A stretch of DNA of 64,000 bases from Pogona vitticeps (taxonomy: Eukaryota > Chordata > Lepidosauria > Squamata > Agamidae), in the NCBI RefSeq assembly GCF_051106095.1, contig NC_135787.1:171825001-171889000 (forward strand), given 5' to 3'. Each line of letters starts with the position of its first letter. Positions within the stretch are counted from its first letter, which is position 1. Both the position numbers and the translations under genes were made by a program. Shown here piece after piece: positions 49,201 to 58,000 of this stretch. A model generated the notes under the pieces. The model was not told where the DNA came from and searched no databases. It saw only the letters and a list, made by a program, of their open reading frames with translations.

Positions 49201-52200
49201 TACTGAGTCGTACAACTCACTATGGAACTGATAATGTATATGATGATTCCTTAACAGGGCATTTGACCTCCAAAAGTTATGCCATCATTTCATGTAACTA
49301 AATAAAAGAATTTGAGCCTTTGTCTTTCAGAACATTGGTCAATTGTATAGAATTGCTGGAGGGGTTCCTCAGATTATGTATTCAAAGTACTTCATACAGT
49401 ACAAGCCTTCATAGGCTTCCTTCAGTCTCGAGAGACTATGGTAACATGCTCTAAATCGAGGAGTGTCCTCTCCAGAGCATGAAGGCTGGGTAAAGTAATA
49501 TGGAGGATAGGCTGTTACCCAAGCAGCAGATCCCCCCTCTCCATGTTGCTGAAATGGTCCAATGGAAAGGCAAGAGCCAATACAACTGGTTCCAGCAACA
49601 TCTCAGGAGTTGGCAGAATGACACGAACTGCCTTCGGGACTCCAGCTCAAAGGATTTTGCCTCTAGGTTAACTCCTGAAGCCTTTTCCATGGTTCTCATC
49701 TTAAGTTGGAGCAGTGGGACATGGGACTCCTTAAATGCTGTTAGATTGCTTATACCCTCATCTCTTCCTATTAATGATGCAGGGTCGGGCTGATAAAAGC
49801 TGCAGACTAACAGTATCTAGAGGGCGCCATGTTTCTGACCTCTGCCTTAGACTGGGTCAACACATTTGGTTTATCATTCTCTGAGCAAGTATTGAATGAT
49901 AAGATGCAATACATTTAGTTATTTAAATTTATTTAAAATATTTTTATCCCACTTTGCTCCTCAAAAGCACCTAAGGTCCTTTTCTCAGTTTTCTTCTTTA
50001 GTGAAGAAACTTAACCAGTCCTGCCAGTTCTCCTATGAGGGAATAAAACCTCTAACATAAAGGGCTCGGCACTCTAAAAGGCTGTATTTCTTTTATTTCT
50101 TTTATTTTTCTTTTTTGCAAACTAAACTTTGAAGCATTAACTATACCCAATGTGAATTTTATTTTTCCTTCCTCTGCCTTAGAGTGCTGATTGTATCCAC
50201 CTTTCATGGGAGCCTCCCATTTCACCTTCGGGAAACATATTGGAATACTCCGCCTATTTGGCAATTAAAACCACCCAACTCCACGAGAATCCTAATCAGC
50301 TTATGTTTATGAAAATCTATTGTGGCCTTAAGACTTCATGCACAGTGACTGCTGCCCAGCTTGCAAATGCTCATGTTGATCACACGTCCAAACCTGCCAT
50401 AGTGTTCAGGATCTCAGCCAAGAACGAGAGGGGGTATGGACCAGCCACGCAAGTTCGATGGCTCCAAGGTAAAGCAATTTCCCTAGACACCCAACCTTTG
50501 TCTATAATCTGTAGAGGTTGTTAGTGTATGAAAACTAGGTTTCAGTATCTTTTTAATGTCATTTTCAAGGTGCAGTGAGCTGCTTTACTTCAGAAGCACA
50601 GAAACACCTTGACCAAACAATTAATGTATGGTCAGGCTGGTGTAATGGCAAAAACTGACCCAGCACCAGCAAAGTGCCCTCAGACCCTAAGACTATGGGC
50701 CAACAGTAGCCCTCTTTTGTTTTTCCCCATGGAACTGGGTGTGATAATTTAAAAGAAGCTCTGTGTTCGGTGTGTGATGCTTTGTTATTTTCCATGAAGT
50801 TAATTCCAACCGATGGCAACCCTAGCAGCTTTTGAGGTGTGTGAGATATCTAAGAATTGGTTTTACATTTGCCACTCCACTTCAGTCAGTTTCTGTGGCT
50901 GAGCAGAGATCTGAACTCGGTTCTGCTGAGTCCTAATTCAGCACCCTGTCCACTGCACTGGCTATACATGTTGGCTATGCCTCTATTCCTTTTGCTTGGG
51001 AGGAAGGAGGACATTGATGGAAACAGCTATCTGCATCCCTGTGGTCTTTTTTGATGAGACTGTCATATTCAGGTGTAACTCAGAGAGGCCCATAAGGTTG
51101 TAAAAACTTAGAAAGCGAAGTTTGCTTCAAGATGGGGATTGGGGTAGGCTGAAGATAAAAGCTTGCACTGTGAGATAGCATGAGGAAGAAAGAAGGAACA
51201 AAGAATAGCAGTGAAAGAAAATGCTGGGTTAATGATGTGTCAAAAGTATTTTTCCTCCATAAACGCAGAAGTGTGACCCTCGTGAGAAATGAACAAGTAG
51301 TTGGCAGAATGATTTGTGTTGTGATTAGATTGCTGCCATGGAGAAATGAAGGATTGGGTGTCCATGCACGTGGAGTTTTGCTTCCTAGAAGAGTTGCAAA
51401 GAGCCAGAGGGTAGAGGGTAGAGGACACAGCTCTTTGTATTGGTGTTCCCAGCACAATAGAGTTGCAAGGAAAAAAAGCCAATCAAGCCTGAGATGGAGA
51501 ATGTGTGTTTGACATGTTTTGGCTCCTGATGGTCCTGCCCAGCATAACTAGGGATGAGAAATAATGCAGCCCTAGTTCAGCACTCTGTCCACTGCATTGC
51601 AGTTCACTCGTCGTTCGTTTATTCGTTTAGTCATGTCCGAATCTTTGTGACCCCATGGACCAGAGCACGCCAGGCCCTCCTATCTTCCACTGCCTCCCGG
51701 AGTTGGGTCAGATTCATGTTGGTTGCTTCGCAGACACTGACCAACCATCTCATCCTCTGTCGTCCCCTTCTCCTCTTGCCTTCACACTTTCCCAACATTA
51801 AGGTCTTTTCCAGGGAGTCCTCTCTTCTCATGCGATGGCCAAAGTATTGGAGCCTCAGCCTCAGGATCTGTCCTTCCAGTGAGCACTCAGGGTTGATTTC
51901 CTTTAGAATTGATAGGTTTGTTCTCCTTGTAGTCCAGGGGACTCTCAAGAGCCTCCTGCAGCACCACAATTCAAAGGCATCAATTCTTCGGCGGTCAGCT
52001 TTCTTTATGGTCCAGCTCACTACATTCACTACATTCAGGCTATACCTCTAAAATCATTTGAAAGGCCACATGTTTCCCAACCCTGCATTAATCCAAACCT
52101 TAAGTACAGATACTCTGACTTAAGCACGTCTGTCTTGAATGCTAGAAGTTTTAAACAACCTTTTCTCTCTCTCTGCAGAAATGAAAACGTCAAGTTCAAA

Positions 52201-52204
52201 ATAG
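23884..52204 (+). CDS. HCFC2: HCFC2, host cell factor C2, complete coding sequence (16 exons, 767 aa)
   Basis: Nuclear/cytoplasmic paralogue of HCF-1; a scaffold associated with chromatin complexes (reported with SET1/MLL-type methyltransferases) and able to bind partners through its propeller. Exons are 23884-24049, 29536-29684, 30429-30589, 31365-31573, 33276-33360, 36541-36644, 37330-37518, 38433-38618, 41742-41791, 42680-42791, 43734-43928, 45272-45330, 47602-47742, 48721-48906, 50183-50468 and 52179-52204. All introns are GT-AG, phases match, and the sum is 768 codons including TAG (human about 792 residues). Residues 1-354 form six Kelch blades with FGG signatures; 355-400 and 556-759 are fibronectin-III parts; 416-555 is a poorly conserved Ser/Thr-rich linker. 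There are no HCF-1 proteolytic repeats, as expected for HCFC2. Confidence 0.97.
24629..24682 (+). repeat. (GT)n microsatellite
   Basis: GT dinucleotides with GC interruptions in HCFC2 intron 1. Confidence 0.95.
24901..25062 (+). repeat. Compound microsatellite (GAT)n(AAT)n(ACAT)n
   Basis: Three adjoining arrays: GAT units 24,901-24,960, AAT units to about 24,994, then ACAT units to 25,062. Overlapping reading frames here give meaningless poly-Asp/poly-Asn strings. Confidence 0.98.
25735..25900 (-). mobile_element. SINE fragment with L2-type tail
   Basis: Plus strand begins TTTATTTATATGCTGCCTTT and CTCCTGATAAGGGGACTC, followed by CCAAAGTCATTCAAGATTCT. This is the tail-then-core order of a reptile CORE-SINE read backwards. 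Diverged. Confidence 0.5.
27497..27780 (-). mobile_element. tRNA/CORE-SINE copy, near full length
   Basis: Plus strand runs from an L2-type tail (CTGCTTTTCTCCTGGCAAAG) through CCAATGGTCATCCACTG to AACCCAGATCCCCCGAGTC and TTTAATGCTACACTGCACTA, the reverse of a tRNA-like head with A and B boxes. Intron 1 of HCFC2. Confidence 0.6.
28194..28262 (+). repeat. (TG)n(AG)n microsatellite
   Basis: TGTG tracts with short interruptions followed by GAGA units. Confidence 0.9.
28996..29243 (+). mobile_element. tRNA-derived CORE-SINE with L2-type tail
   Basis: Box A TGGCGCAGTGGTTAAAACG and box B GGGGTTCAAATCCC, then a MIR-like core (GGTCGGTAAAATGAGTACCC) and tail GCTGTGGGGCGGTATATAAG ending in an A-rich run. 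Well preserved, so a moderately young copy. About 290 bp upstream of HCFC2 exon 2. Confidence 0.85.
29536..29684 (+). CDS. HCFC2: HCFC2 exon 2: Kelch blade
   Basis: Residues 56-105: [20 protein letters not shown] and [20 protein letters not shown], almost identical to mammals. Acceptor GATCTAG, donor CAG/GTATGA. Confidence 0.97.
30090..30200 (+). mobile_element. LINE/SINE tail fragment
   Basis: TTGTATGTTGCCTTTCTCCC and GGAGACCCAAGGCAGCTCAC form a tail motif that recurs at 25,755, 27,520 and 49,930 and is common in reptile L2/CR1-mobilised repeats. HCFC2 intron 2. Confidence 0.45.
30429..30589 (+). CDS. HCFC2: HCFC2 exon 3: Kelch blade
   Basis: Residues 106-158: [40 protein letters not shown] and [13 protein letters not shown]. 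Donor CCCAG/GTATGA. Confidence 0.97.
31365..31573 (+). CDS. HCFC2: HCFC2 exon 4: Kelch blade
   Basis: Residues 159-228: [40 protein letters not shown] and [18 protein letters not shown]. Acceptor CACACTAG, donor ATAG/GTGAGT. Confidence 0.97.
31786..31880 (+). repeat. Dispersed repeat, copy 1 (GAGAGACTATGGTAAC family)
   Basis: CATAGGCATCCCTCAGTCTT then GAGAGACTATGGTAACATGC recurs at 49,412-49,460. Family not identified. HCFC2 intron 4. Confidence 0.55.
32800..33000 (-). mobile_element. Diverged tRNA-derived SINE
   Basis: Plus strand shows TTGTGGCTTATGGCAACCCT, TTTTCAAGGTATGTGAAGTG and AACCTCCTGAGTCCTA, the same SINE family as 50,790-50,975, read in reverse. HCFC2 intron 4. Confidence 0.5.
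33276..33360 (+). CDS. HCFC2: HCFC2 exon 5: Kelch blade
   Basis: Residues 229-256: [20 protein letters not shown] then HTASVIGN, close to mammals. Acceptor CTTAATAG, donor AACAA/GTATGT. Confidence 0.97.
33361..36540. other. HCFC2: HCFC2 intron 5
   Basis: 3.2 kb. Apart from the MITE-like element at about 35,034-35,412, I see AT-rich unique-looking sequence. Open frames at 34,590-35,054 and elsewhere have no recognisable domain. Confidence 0.65.
35034..35412. mobile_element. MITE-like element (TATAAGACAC family)
   Basis: Left part TTTTTTGTGTATAAGACACT and right part GTGTCTTCTACACAGAAAAT form imperfect inverted ends around a non-coding interior. The pattern resembles widespread reptile MITEs with TAAGACGCAC motifs. 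Target duplication not resolved. Confidence 0.5.
36541..36644 (+). CDS. HCFC2: HCFC2 exon 6: Kelch blade
   Basis: Residues 257-291: [20 protein letters not shown] then [14 protein letters not shown]. The inter-strand loop is shorter and different from mammals. Acceptor TTTGCAG, donor TTAG/GTCAGC. Confidence 0.95.
37330..37518 (+). CDS. HCFC2: HCFC2 exon 7: last Kelch blade
   Basis: Residues 292-354: [40 protein letters not shown] and [11 protein letters not shown]. Acceptor TTTGTTAG, donor ACCG/GTGAGT. Confidence 0.97.
38433..38618 (+). CDS. HCFC2: HCFC2 exon 8: first fibronectin-III segment
   Basis: Residues 355-416: [40 protein letters not shown], then a non-conserved Pro-rich tail. It corresponds to the SAS1N-like Fn3 half of HCF proteins. 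Donor CAAG/GTAATC. Confidence 0.93.
38860..39120. mobile_element. Old hAT-like MITE split by a SINE
   Basis: GGGATAGGCAACATGTGGCC on the left and GGTGGCAGGTTGCTAACCC on the right are loosely inverted, with a palindromic interior interrupted by the SINE piece at 38,889-39,001. Diverged. Confidence 0.5.
38889..39001 (-). mobile_element. Sauria-type SINE fragment with target duplication
   Basis: Plus strand starts GTAAAGGTTCCCCTTGACAT, then GTCCAGTCGTGTCCGACTCT, the reverse complement of the Sauria-type tail seen at 11,640-11,700. It is flanked by a 9-bp direct repeat CTTCAGATG (38,880-38,888 and 39,002-39,010). 5'-truncated. Confidence 0.8.
39915..40870 (-). mobile_element. CR1-clade LINE 3' fragment with 232-codon open frame
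   Basis: The minus-strand frame 40,691-39,993 reads [60 protein letters not shown] and [20 protein letters not shown], the C-terminal third of CR1 ORF2. The plus-strand left edge ATAGAATCATAGAATAGTGA is the usual CR1 3' end. 5'-truncated; this part of the frame is still open, suggesting moderate age. HCFC2 intron 8, antisense to the gene. Confidence 0.92.
41365..41445. mobile_element. MITE remnant
   Basis: CCTTCCAGATGTTGTTTGGG and CTGTAGTTCCCATCATCCC are a familiar half of reptile hAT-type palindromic MITEs. Only a fragment. Confidence 0.4.
41742..41791 (+). CDS. HCFC2: HCFC2 exon 9: linker
   Basis: 50 nt, residues 417-433 ([17 protein letters not shown]). It aligns loosely with the mammalian GVRMDPHRQ segment. 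Acceptor CCTGTAG, donor AAT/GTAAGT. It fits phase on both sides but is weakly conserved. Confidence 0.8.
42680..42791 (+). CDS. HCFC2: HCFC2 exon 10: linker
   Basis: Residues 434-470, Ser/Lys-rich ([20 protein letters not shown] and so on). Called from splice sites (TGTTTAG; TTAG/GTAAGA) and phase; sequence conservation is low. Confidence 0.8.
43734..43928 (+). CDS. HCFC2: HCFC2 exon 11: linker
   Basis: Residues 471-535; includes [20 protein letters not shown], matching mammalian NGAVVKDETSL, which anchors the call. Donor GAAG/GTTTGA is a weak but in-phase GT site. Confidence 0.9.
43929..45271. other. HCFC2: HCFC2 intron 11
   Basis: 1.3 kb without a recognised repeat. An 83-codon antisense frame at 44,791-44,543 ([20 protein letters not shown] and so on) has an Arg/Lys-rich, helix-like composition that suggests an old transposon fragment, but I cannot name it. 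Confidence 0.5.
45272..45330 (+). CDS. HCFC2: HCFC2 exon 12: linker
   Basis: 59 nt, residues 536-555 ([20 protein letters not shown]). Acceptor TTCCCTCTAG, donor CCT/GTAAGT; phase fits on both sides. Similarity to mammals is faint. Confidence 0.8.
45547..45816. mobile_element. Tigger/pogo-like MITE, copy D
   Basis: Ends CAGCGGACCCTCGACTTACA and GTAGAGGGTCCACTG are inverted repeats flanked by TA (45,545-45,546 and 45,817-45,818). Interior GACCTACAGAC blocks; no coding capacity. HCFC2 intron 12. Confidence 0.8.
46791..47373. mobile_element. MITE with 25-bp inverted ends
   Basis: Starts TACTGTATATACTCAAGTAT and ends ATATTCGAGTATATACAGTA; the two ends match as inverted repeats over about 25 bp with few differences. 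Internal GGCTTATACTTGAGTCA-type subrepeats are also inverted. Non-coding. HCFC2 intron 12, next to the Tigger-like copy D. Confidence 0.75.
47602..47742 (+). CDS. HCFC2: HCFC2 exon 13: start of C-terminal Fn3 region
   Basis: Residues 556-602: [20 protein letters not shown] then [13 protein letters not shown], matching mammalian RQWCDVGIFKNN. Acceptor ACCACAG, donor AAG/GTATTT. Confidence 0.95.
48145..48559. mobile_element. Tigger/pogo-like MITE, copy B
   Basis: Ends CGGTGGTGCCCCACATAGCG and GTTAAGCGAGGCACCACTG, flanked by TA (48,143-48,144 and 48,560-48,561). Shares the internal GCATTAAAACACGTTTAATG palindrome with copy C. HCFC2 intron 13, about 160 bp upstream of exon 14. Confidence 0.82.
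48721..48906 (+). CDS. HCFC2: HCFC2 exon 14: fibronectin-III
   Basis: Residues 603-664: [40 protein letters not shown] and [11 protein letters not shown]. Classic Fn3 strand signatures. Acceptor AAAACTTAG, donor AAG/GTAAGA. Confidence 0.97.
49405..49700 (+). repeat. Dispersed repeat, copy 2 (GAGAGACTATGGTAAC family)
   Basis: TCATAGGCTTCCTTCAGTCT then CGAGAGACTATGGTAACATG; longer than copy 1 at 31,786. Further body GAGTGTCCTCTCCAGAGCAT and CAGCAGATCCCCCCTC. No domain recognised. HCFC2 intron 14. Confidence 0.5.
50183..50468 (+). CDS. HCFC2: HCFC2 exon 15: fibronectin-III
   Basis: Residues 665-759: [60 protein letters not shown] and VRWLQ. Corresponds to the SAS1C-like Fn3 of HCF proteins. 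Acceptor CTGCCTTAG, donor CAAG/GTAAAG. Confidence 0.97.
50785..50975 (-). mobile_element. tRNA-derived SINE (RTE/BovB-type tail), diverged
   Basis: Plus strand runs AAGTTAATTCCAACCGATGG, TTACATTTGCCACTCCACTT, AGATCTGAACTCGG and CACCCTGTCCACTGCACTGG, the reverse of a tail-core-tRNA-head SINE also seen at 1437 and 32,800. HCFC2 intron 15. Confidence 0.6.
51598..52030 (-). mobile_element. BovB LINE 3' end, 132-codon open frame
   Basis: The minus-strand frame 52,029-51,631 reads [60 protein letters not shown] and [15 protein letters not shown]. This is the diagnostic BovB ORF2 C-terminus, familiar from ruminants and squamates. The plus-strand left edge holds the BovB-type tail (GTCATGTCCGAATCTTTGTG). 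5'-truncated; the frame is still open. Lies about 150 bp upstream of the last HCFC2 exon. Confidence 0.95.
52179..52204 (+). CDS. HCFC2: HCFC2 exon 16: C-terminal tail and stop
   Basis: Encodes EMKTSSSK and TAG after acceptor CTCTCTGCAG. The mammalian tail (GNNKKAPLN) is likewise short, basic and unconserved, so length and position support the call more than residues do. Confidence 0.85.
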
Positions 52205-52496
52205 AAACAGCATAATGTACAACAAGCGCTGGAGTGGCTGTTAACATTTATTATAGTTTGTAAATCTTCCAGATATTAATTTTGCAATGTTTCAACTTCA
52301 TAGTGTCAATGCTATACATTCTTGCAGAATTGGGCCCAAGGTGCCGGTAGTTCTCATACACCATTATCAGGTTTGGTCATTTTAAAGGCCCTGGCTAATA
52401 TCTAGCAGGTTTTGTATGTATATGAGTGTTCGGAGAGCCTTCCTTCCAGTAGCTCCCGATATGTAGAACCCTAATCACATTTGCTTCCAATACACA

Positions 52497-52760
52497 GGGA
52501 AGGGCCATAGCTCAATGGCAGAGCACATGCTTTGCTTGTAAACAGGCCCAGTTTCAGCCTCTCCTGTCTTCGGTTAGAACTGAGAAAGACAGCCTGCTTG
52601 CAGCCCTGAAGAGCTGCTGCTGCTTCAGAGCAGAATCACAGAACCCCATACTTACAACGTTAGAAGAGATTCCAAGAGTCATCTGTGGATCCATTCATCT
52701 TATGGGTACAGGAAATACTGAGCTTAAGCAACGGTTTGACTTCGTATAATGCTTCCTCTG
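52497..52760 (+). mobile_element. tRNA-derived SINE (Ala-type head), diverged
   Basis: Head GGGCCATAGCTCAATGGCAG followed by CATGCTTTGC, a degraded B box (CCCAGTTTCAGCC), a body with AGAGCTGCTGCTGC, and tail TTGACTTCGTATAATGC, as in a common sauropsid SINE. Lies in the HCFC2 3' UTR. Confidence 0.65.
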
Positions 52761-54969
52761 TTCCTAGATGTAGATACTCAGTTGTACTTCAAATTTCACA
52801 AAGTTTTAAAAGCTTGTGATTTGGCGTAAGACTATGTAAAGAATTTGGGTGGTAGGAATTAGACACATAAGCCTGTTTAGATGTTCTCCTTAAACTGTTG
52901 TCCAGGCAAACGCAGAAGTTCAAAATATAGTTGGAATAATCTGGGGATCTGTTGAAAGGAAGAGTTCCCCAAAACATTGGTTATTTGCACACCCCAGTGG
53001 ACAGTGGTCCATGGAACTATTAAAAAACAAGTTGCTTGAATACAATAGCAAATGCATAGCATGGGAAATTCCGAAAGGAAACTATTTGATTCCAGACATC
53101 ACAGCAATTGCCTTTGAGTAATTCATGTTGGTTGATCTAGTTGGAATTTCCAGTTGTAACTATTTCATGACGATGTGATTTTTCTCCTCTTTCTTCTAGC
53201 TCATTATGGTGGTAGAGGTGTGCTTCCAATATACAGTTTATCTGTATTCACAGTTGTGAATTCCAAACTATCCATACCAGACAACTGGAAAACACAGGAG
53301 GAATTTTATGTGTATAAGCTATGTATTTGTAGATCTGACAGGGTATGCTCCAAAATCCTTAGGAGTTTGCTTGTTTCCTAGAAAGCCACACGTCTGATTC
53401 CTCTTTTGTTTTCAAATTTGCTGGTGAGAGTGACTTGGAAGGGATTGAATACCATCCTCTACTTGTGGCTACAATCTTATATGCTCTGATCTGAGAGTAA
53501 GTCACAAAACTCAGTGGGGATTATTTCTGAGTAAACATGGCTAGGATTGCACAACTAAGGTCTCTCTGGTTTCATGTTCTCAGTTTCTAATGGAGATAAG
53601 GCTAAAATGATGCTAGAGAGCAAAGGTCTTCCAACAAACTAGACAGTGGGACATCACATACCAATAGGTGCAACCTTGGGGACTTATAACCTATACTGAA
53701 TGCAATCTGAAAGATACAAGAGATCAAAAATAGGCAGAGGTTACTCAGCCCCATTAGACTGGTTCTCTTCTAGCTTAAATGTCATAGTCATGTCATTTTA
53801 ATGTAAGGCAAATATTTTAGTTTACAGTAACTTGAAATGTATAGAATATTTTAATATATTCATTTTTGTAAAGATTTTTCTAGTATTTGTAAACACATAT
53901 TATAATCTTTGAAAGTGTCCTGATATGCAAGTTGCTGAACTAGTCACTTATGTTATGAAAAGCAAAGTCAGTGTAAATGCACTACTGTTAGTTTCTCACG
54001 GGCATAGAAATGCTAAATCTGTAGATATTTGAATGTTTACAAGAGTCTTTACACGTTAAAGTCCTTCATAATGAATGCTTCATTTTTTTTTAAAAAAAGA
54101 AAAGCATATGCTTTGTTTTGGCATATTCATGCAATTTTGCACTAATAAGATTTAACTCTGTAACATTTTTATGTTGCTTCCAGCAATTTTCTTTATTGGT
54201 CTAAAGTTAAAGCAAATTTGCACATATTTGCACGTTTCTGTGGCATACATTTTTAAATTTTTTTTTTCCAGGGGCTTGTTTTTTTGTTTAGCCTTTTCTC
54301 ATATCCTGAAAGTGGTGTTCAATATTCTTTTTATCTCAATCATTTTATCACTAATGTGCCAGCTGCTCCAAGCCTCTTTACATTTTTCCTGCAAGGGTGG
54401 AGGGAGAAAACTGCATGCACCCCAAAATAAACACCTCAACACTGCTCACAAATGATAGAGTAAATCTTTATCCTACACCCTCTGTAGCAAAAATGTTGCA
54501 TGTGAAGCAGCTTATATCTAGGAACATTAATCTGTTCCTAAACACACAAGTGTATTAAATATGGGCATTTGGATGCCTCTGTAGATTGTTTACCAAATTA
54601 TAGCATAAAATGGCAAATTATACCAGTGTATTAGGTTGATATTGCCAAAGGACAGTCCAACAGGAATATATTTTCATAAATAATTGCACTCTTTACATTC
54701 ATCTGAATAGGCTTTGTGCAGGTTCCTGAGGACTATACCCTTTGGTATCTAAATAAGATTTTTTTTTACAAATGTCCTTATTTTCAAACCTGGTTAGATG
54801 CTTATGTGCAATAAAGAGAATATTTTGCACTTCATTTTTCCATCAATGCCTAATAAATTACGATGGGAATTACTTTATCTACCAGATCAGTTTTAAAGTG
54901 GGTTATGGTAATACTAGTATGTTACAATCATTACTTCTTCATACTTGTAGAAGGTCTTTGAGGAAGTCC

Positions 54970-55085
54970 ACTTGTCCCATTTTACAGATGTAGAAACTTA
55001 TGCCGAGAGAGTGATTTGCCCAAAATCACACAGTGAGTCACGGTGTGTGTAGGATGTGAATGCAAATCCTCCAGTGTCTTCCCCA
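54970..55085 (-). mobile_element. MIR (ancient CORE-SINE)
   Basis: Plus strand TTTTACAGATGTAGAAACTT, GATTTGCCCAAAATCACACA and GAATGCAAATCCTCCAG match the MIR core in reverse. Very old, shared family across amniotes. Confidence 0.75.
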
Positions 55086-58000
55086 GCACTGATTAATTTA
55101 TACACTAAGGAAATTTTGTCAAATGACAAAGATATTTAGTATACCAGAAAACACAGTGTATGACCATTCCTTTTAAAAAGTAGAATACCCACTTTACAGT
55201 GGTTATATTGATGCAGCTTTAAATACTGCAGCACAATCTGTAATGTCATGGCAAAAATTGAAAACATTTTTGAAGCCTTCTTGAATTGATGGTAAATTAA
55301 GTAGCACTTTCTGTTGGCTGCTCCCTACATTTTCTGCGTGACAGTGAGATAACAATGGATTCACCTGTGACTGGCCGAATGTTGCATGTTAAGCTGAAAA
55401 TGCCAATTCTCATTACTGCACATACAGTTCAGTGGATTATACATCTGGTTCCTCAAGAATGTTTCACATATTAACTTCTCCCGAGATGAACTTTCGGCAT
55501 CCTGTTGGAAAAAGTGTGTATTTGTGTATTGTTTGGAAATTCATGATACACACACACTGATTGAACCTGGTGGATATTATGTTGATCTTGATTATGTCTC
55601 CTAGTGTGTTTGTGTAACACCCCATAAGAAGTATGTGAAGGAACCGTAAGATTTTGATTGCTTTCAATAATTAAAATCGATCAAATTCCAGAGAATACAG
55701 GATACCTTTGATTAGCCTTCCCCAAAGGCCTTGCTGGCAGGGGACCAAGGTTGCAATTTAGCACTTCCGGAGAGTGCCCCACTGAGAAAGGCTGCCTTTG
55801 ATTGTTTTAATTAGAACAGTGAATTTTGGTGCAGTTTCAGAAAACCTCGACGTAACGTCCAAGATGTACAATGGCTTTCCTCAGGAGGTACATCTGCCAG
55901 CAACGTGCCATTTCTTCCCTGGCTTGTCATATACAAGCACTGTGCTTCCCTCCACCACGGTCACTTCTCACACTACTTCCAACTCTGGATGGGTTCCAGA
56001 ATTGCCAGTGACCATGGGTTTGAAAAAATACCTTTGCATGTTCAAGGGAGACTGCAAATACGTAGGAGGTTTGGATGTTTTTAAGTTAGGGAGGCATGCT
56101 GTGGCAGAATAGAATTTTGTTGTATAGCTACTTCGCTTCTAATAACTTTTGAGTGTAGATCCATTAATAATATGACCTGTCCAGTATATCTGTGAGTATT
56201 TTTGCACTTTTGAGTTCATATATTTATGCACTTGTTTTTCAAAAGTATGTCATGACTACCAAAGGTAAATTTGTGGTTGTTTTAATCCAGACATGATTTT
56301 CAGTGGAAGTGTGGTAAAGCCAGTAGGCTATTTTATAATTTGTTACATATTTACTATTTCCCTCTGTAAATTCACCAAATTAGTAACATGCAGAAGAGTT
56401 CTTCCTGTAGTTCCTTGCCCGTTACGTTGTTTCAACTGTTTCTGTGGCCTGCTTCACTCAATAGCACCTAAAATGTGTAAAACCCATATAAAATGCATTT
56501 TGATAATATTTTGTTAGTAACTGATTAGTAGTTGTGGATATTTCAGCCACTATACATTCAATTAAAATATAAATTGAATCAGGCCGTCTGAGAACCTAGT
56601 GGATGCTCTTTGTTTGCCTTTGTAAACTATACATGTAACATCTTGTACAGATATGAATCAATCCTGTAGCAATTTCAAGGAATAATACATTTTGTATGAA
56701 AATTATAAATAGACTCTTCTATGGTGTTTATGACATACAGACTATAATCCTGTTGCTCAGTGTAGTAAGTTGCACATAGAGTAGGCCCACTGAACAAAGA
56801 GAACTTGCAGAGTTTGGTAATAAAATCCCCACTGATACAATGGGTCTACTTTAGTTGTGACTTACTATGCTATGCAACAGGATTTCAGCCACTGCATCAG
56901 TTTAACTTAAGCAGTTTTGTGACAATGGTTATCTAGCTGTGTGAACAAGAAACTGGCCCAGTTCAGACAATCATATCTCATTTAAATAATCCAACATGAA
57001 CAAGCCTTTTGAAAGACGCTTTGCTCCTCTGCTTGTGGTGGAGTGAATCAGGAAGCTTTTACTTAGAGCCTGTCCACGCTGGCATATAGTTATGCTATAT
57101 AGTTCCCTGGTAGCATTGTTTGGCATGGGAAAAAAGACCTCATTCGCTTCTGGTTTTGCTTAAAACATCCAACCTTCCCCTTTAAGAACTGGCCTGTATG
57201 TTTCTGACACAGGAGTAGGGCATGTAATCTCTTTGGAATAATTCACTGAGATGCAAAATAACTCTTTGTTCTGACTTCCTGATGAGTACTTGAGTTAAAA
57301 TAGATTGCACTGAAGATAAGTATCTTTTAAACACCAGCCAGATCTCACAGTGTGGACAGGCCCTTGGTTTCCTGTTCTGTCCAAGGCAATGCCATCCAGG
57401 CAGTTATGGTTAATAGCTCTGGAACAATCAAGTATGTTAAACCATGGTCTGAAGTTGGTTTGATGGAAACCTGTGGCTCACTAGAGACTTAACTTGATTG
57501 CTTATTGCTTGGGTAGCAGAGAGGCTACATGTGTGGGCTAATTAATTGGCTTGTGTTGTGGCAAGATACTCTGAACACAGCCATTTTTATGTATGATTTA
57601 TAGCAATATCTTACCATAGTTCTTCAGTAGAGCCCAGCAGCAAGCCATAACCTTTTAAAAAAGTAATTATCATAGTTAACTGGAATGTGTGGAGGATTTA
57701 AAGCCAGCTAGTTATTGTCTTATGGTCTATGACTGGTCTCTATAAAGAAACTGAATGTTTTGTATAGCAAGACAAAAGTAGCATTGTTCTTTGTAATAAT
57801 AAAGTGATTTGTCCTACTAACTACATTTGCACGTGCATAATTTTAAAAATATTTTTACATTTGGATCATTGGAACTTTTAAAGGTGACAGCTACCCTTAT
57901 GAGCAGGTAGTTTATGTAATCACTCTGTACAATGTGACATTTGGAGAACTCTGCTTTAAAAGTACAAAACTGAGCACTTTTACATAACTTTTGGCTGTGA

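Noticed and set aside
51554-52051. 165-codon plus-strand frame
   Set aside because: Antisense of the BovB C-terminus on the minus strand.
55798-56112. 104-codon plus-strand frame after HCFC2
   Set aside because: No recognisable domain, no splice or promoter context; lies in probable 3' UTR.
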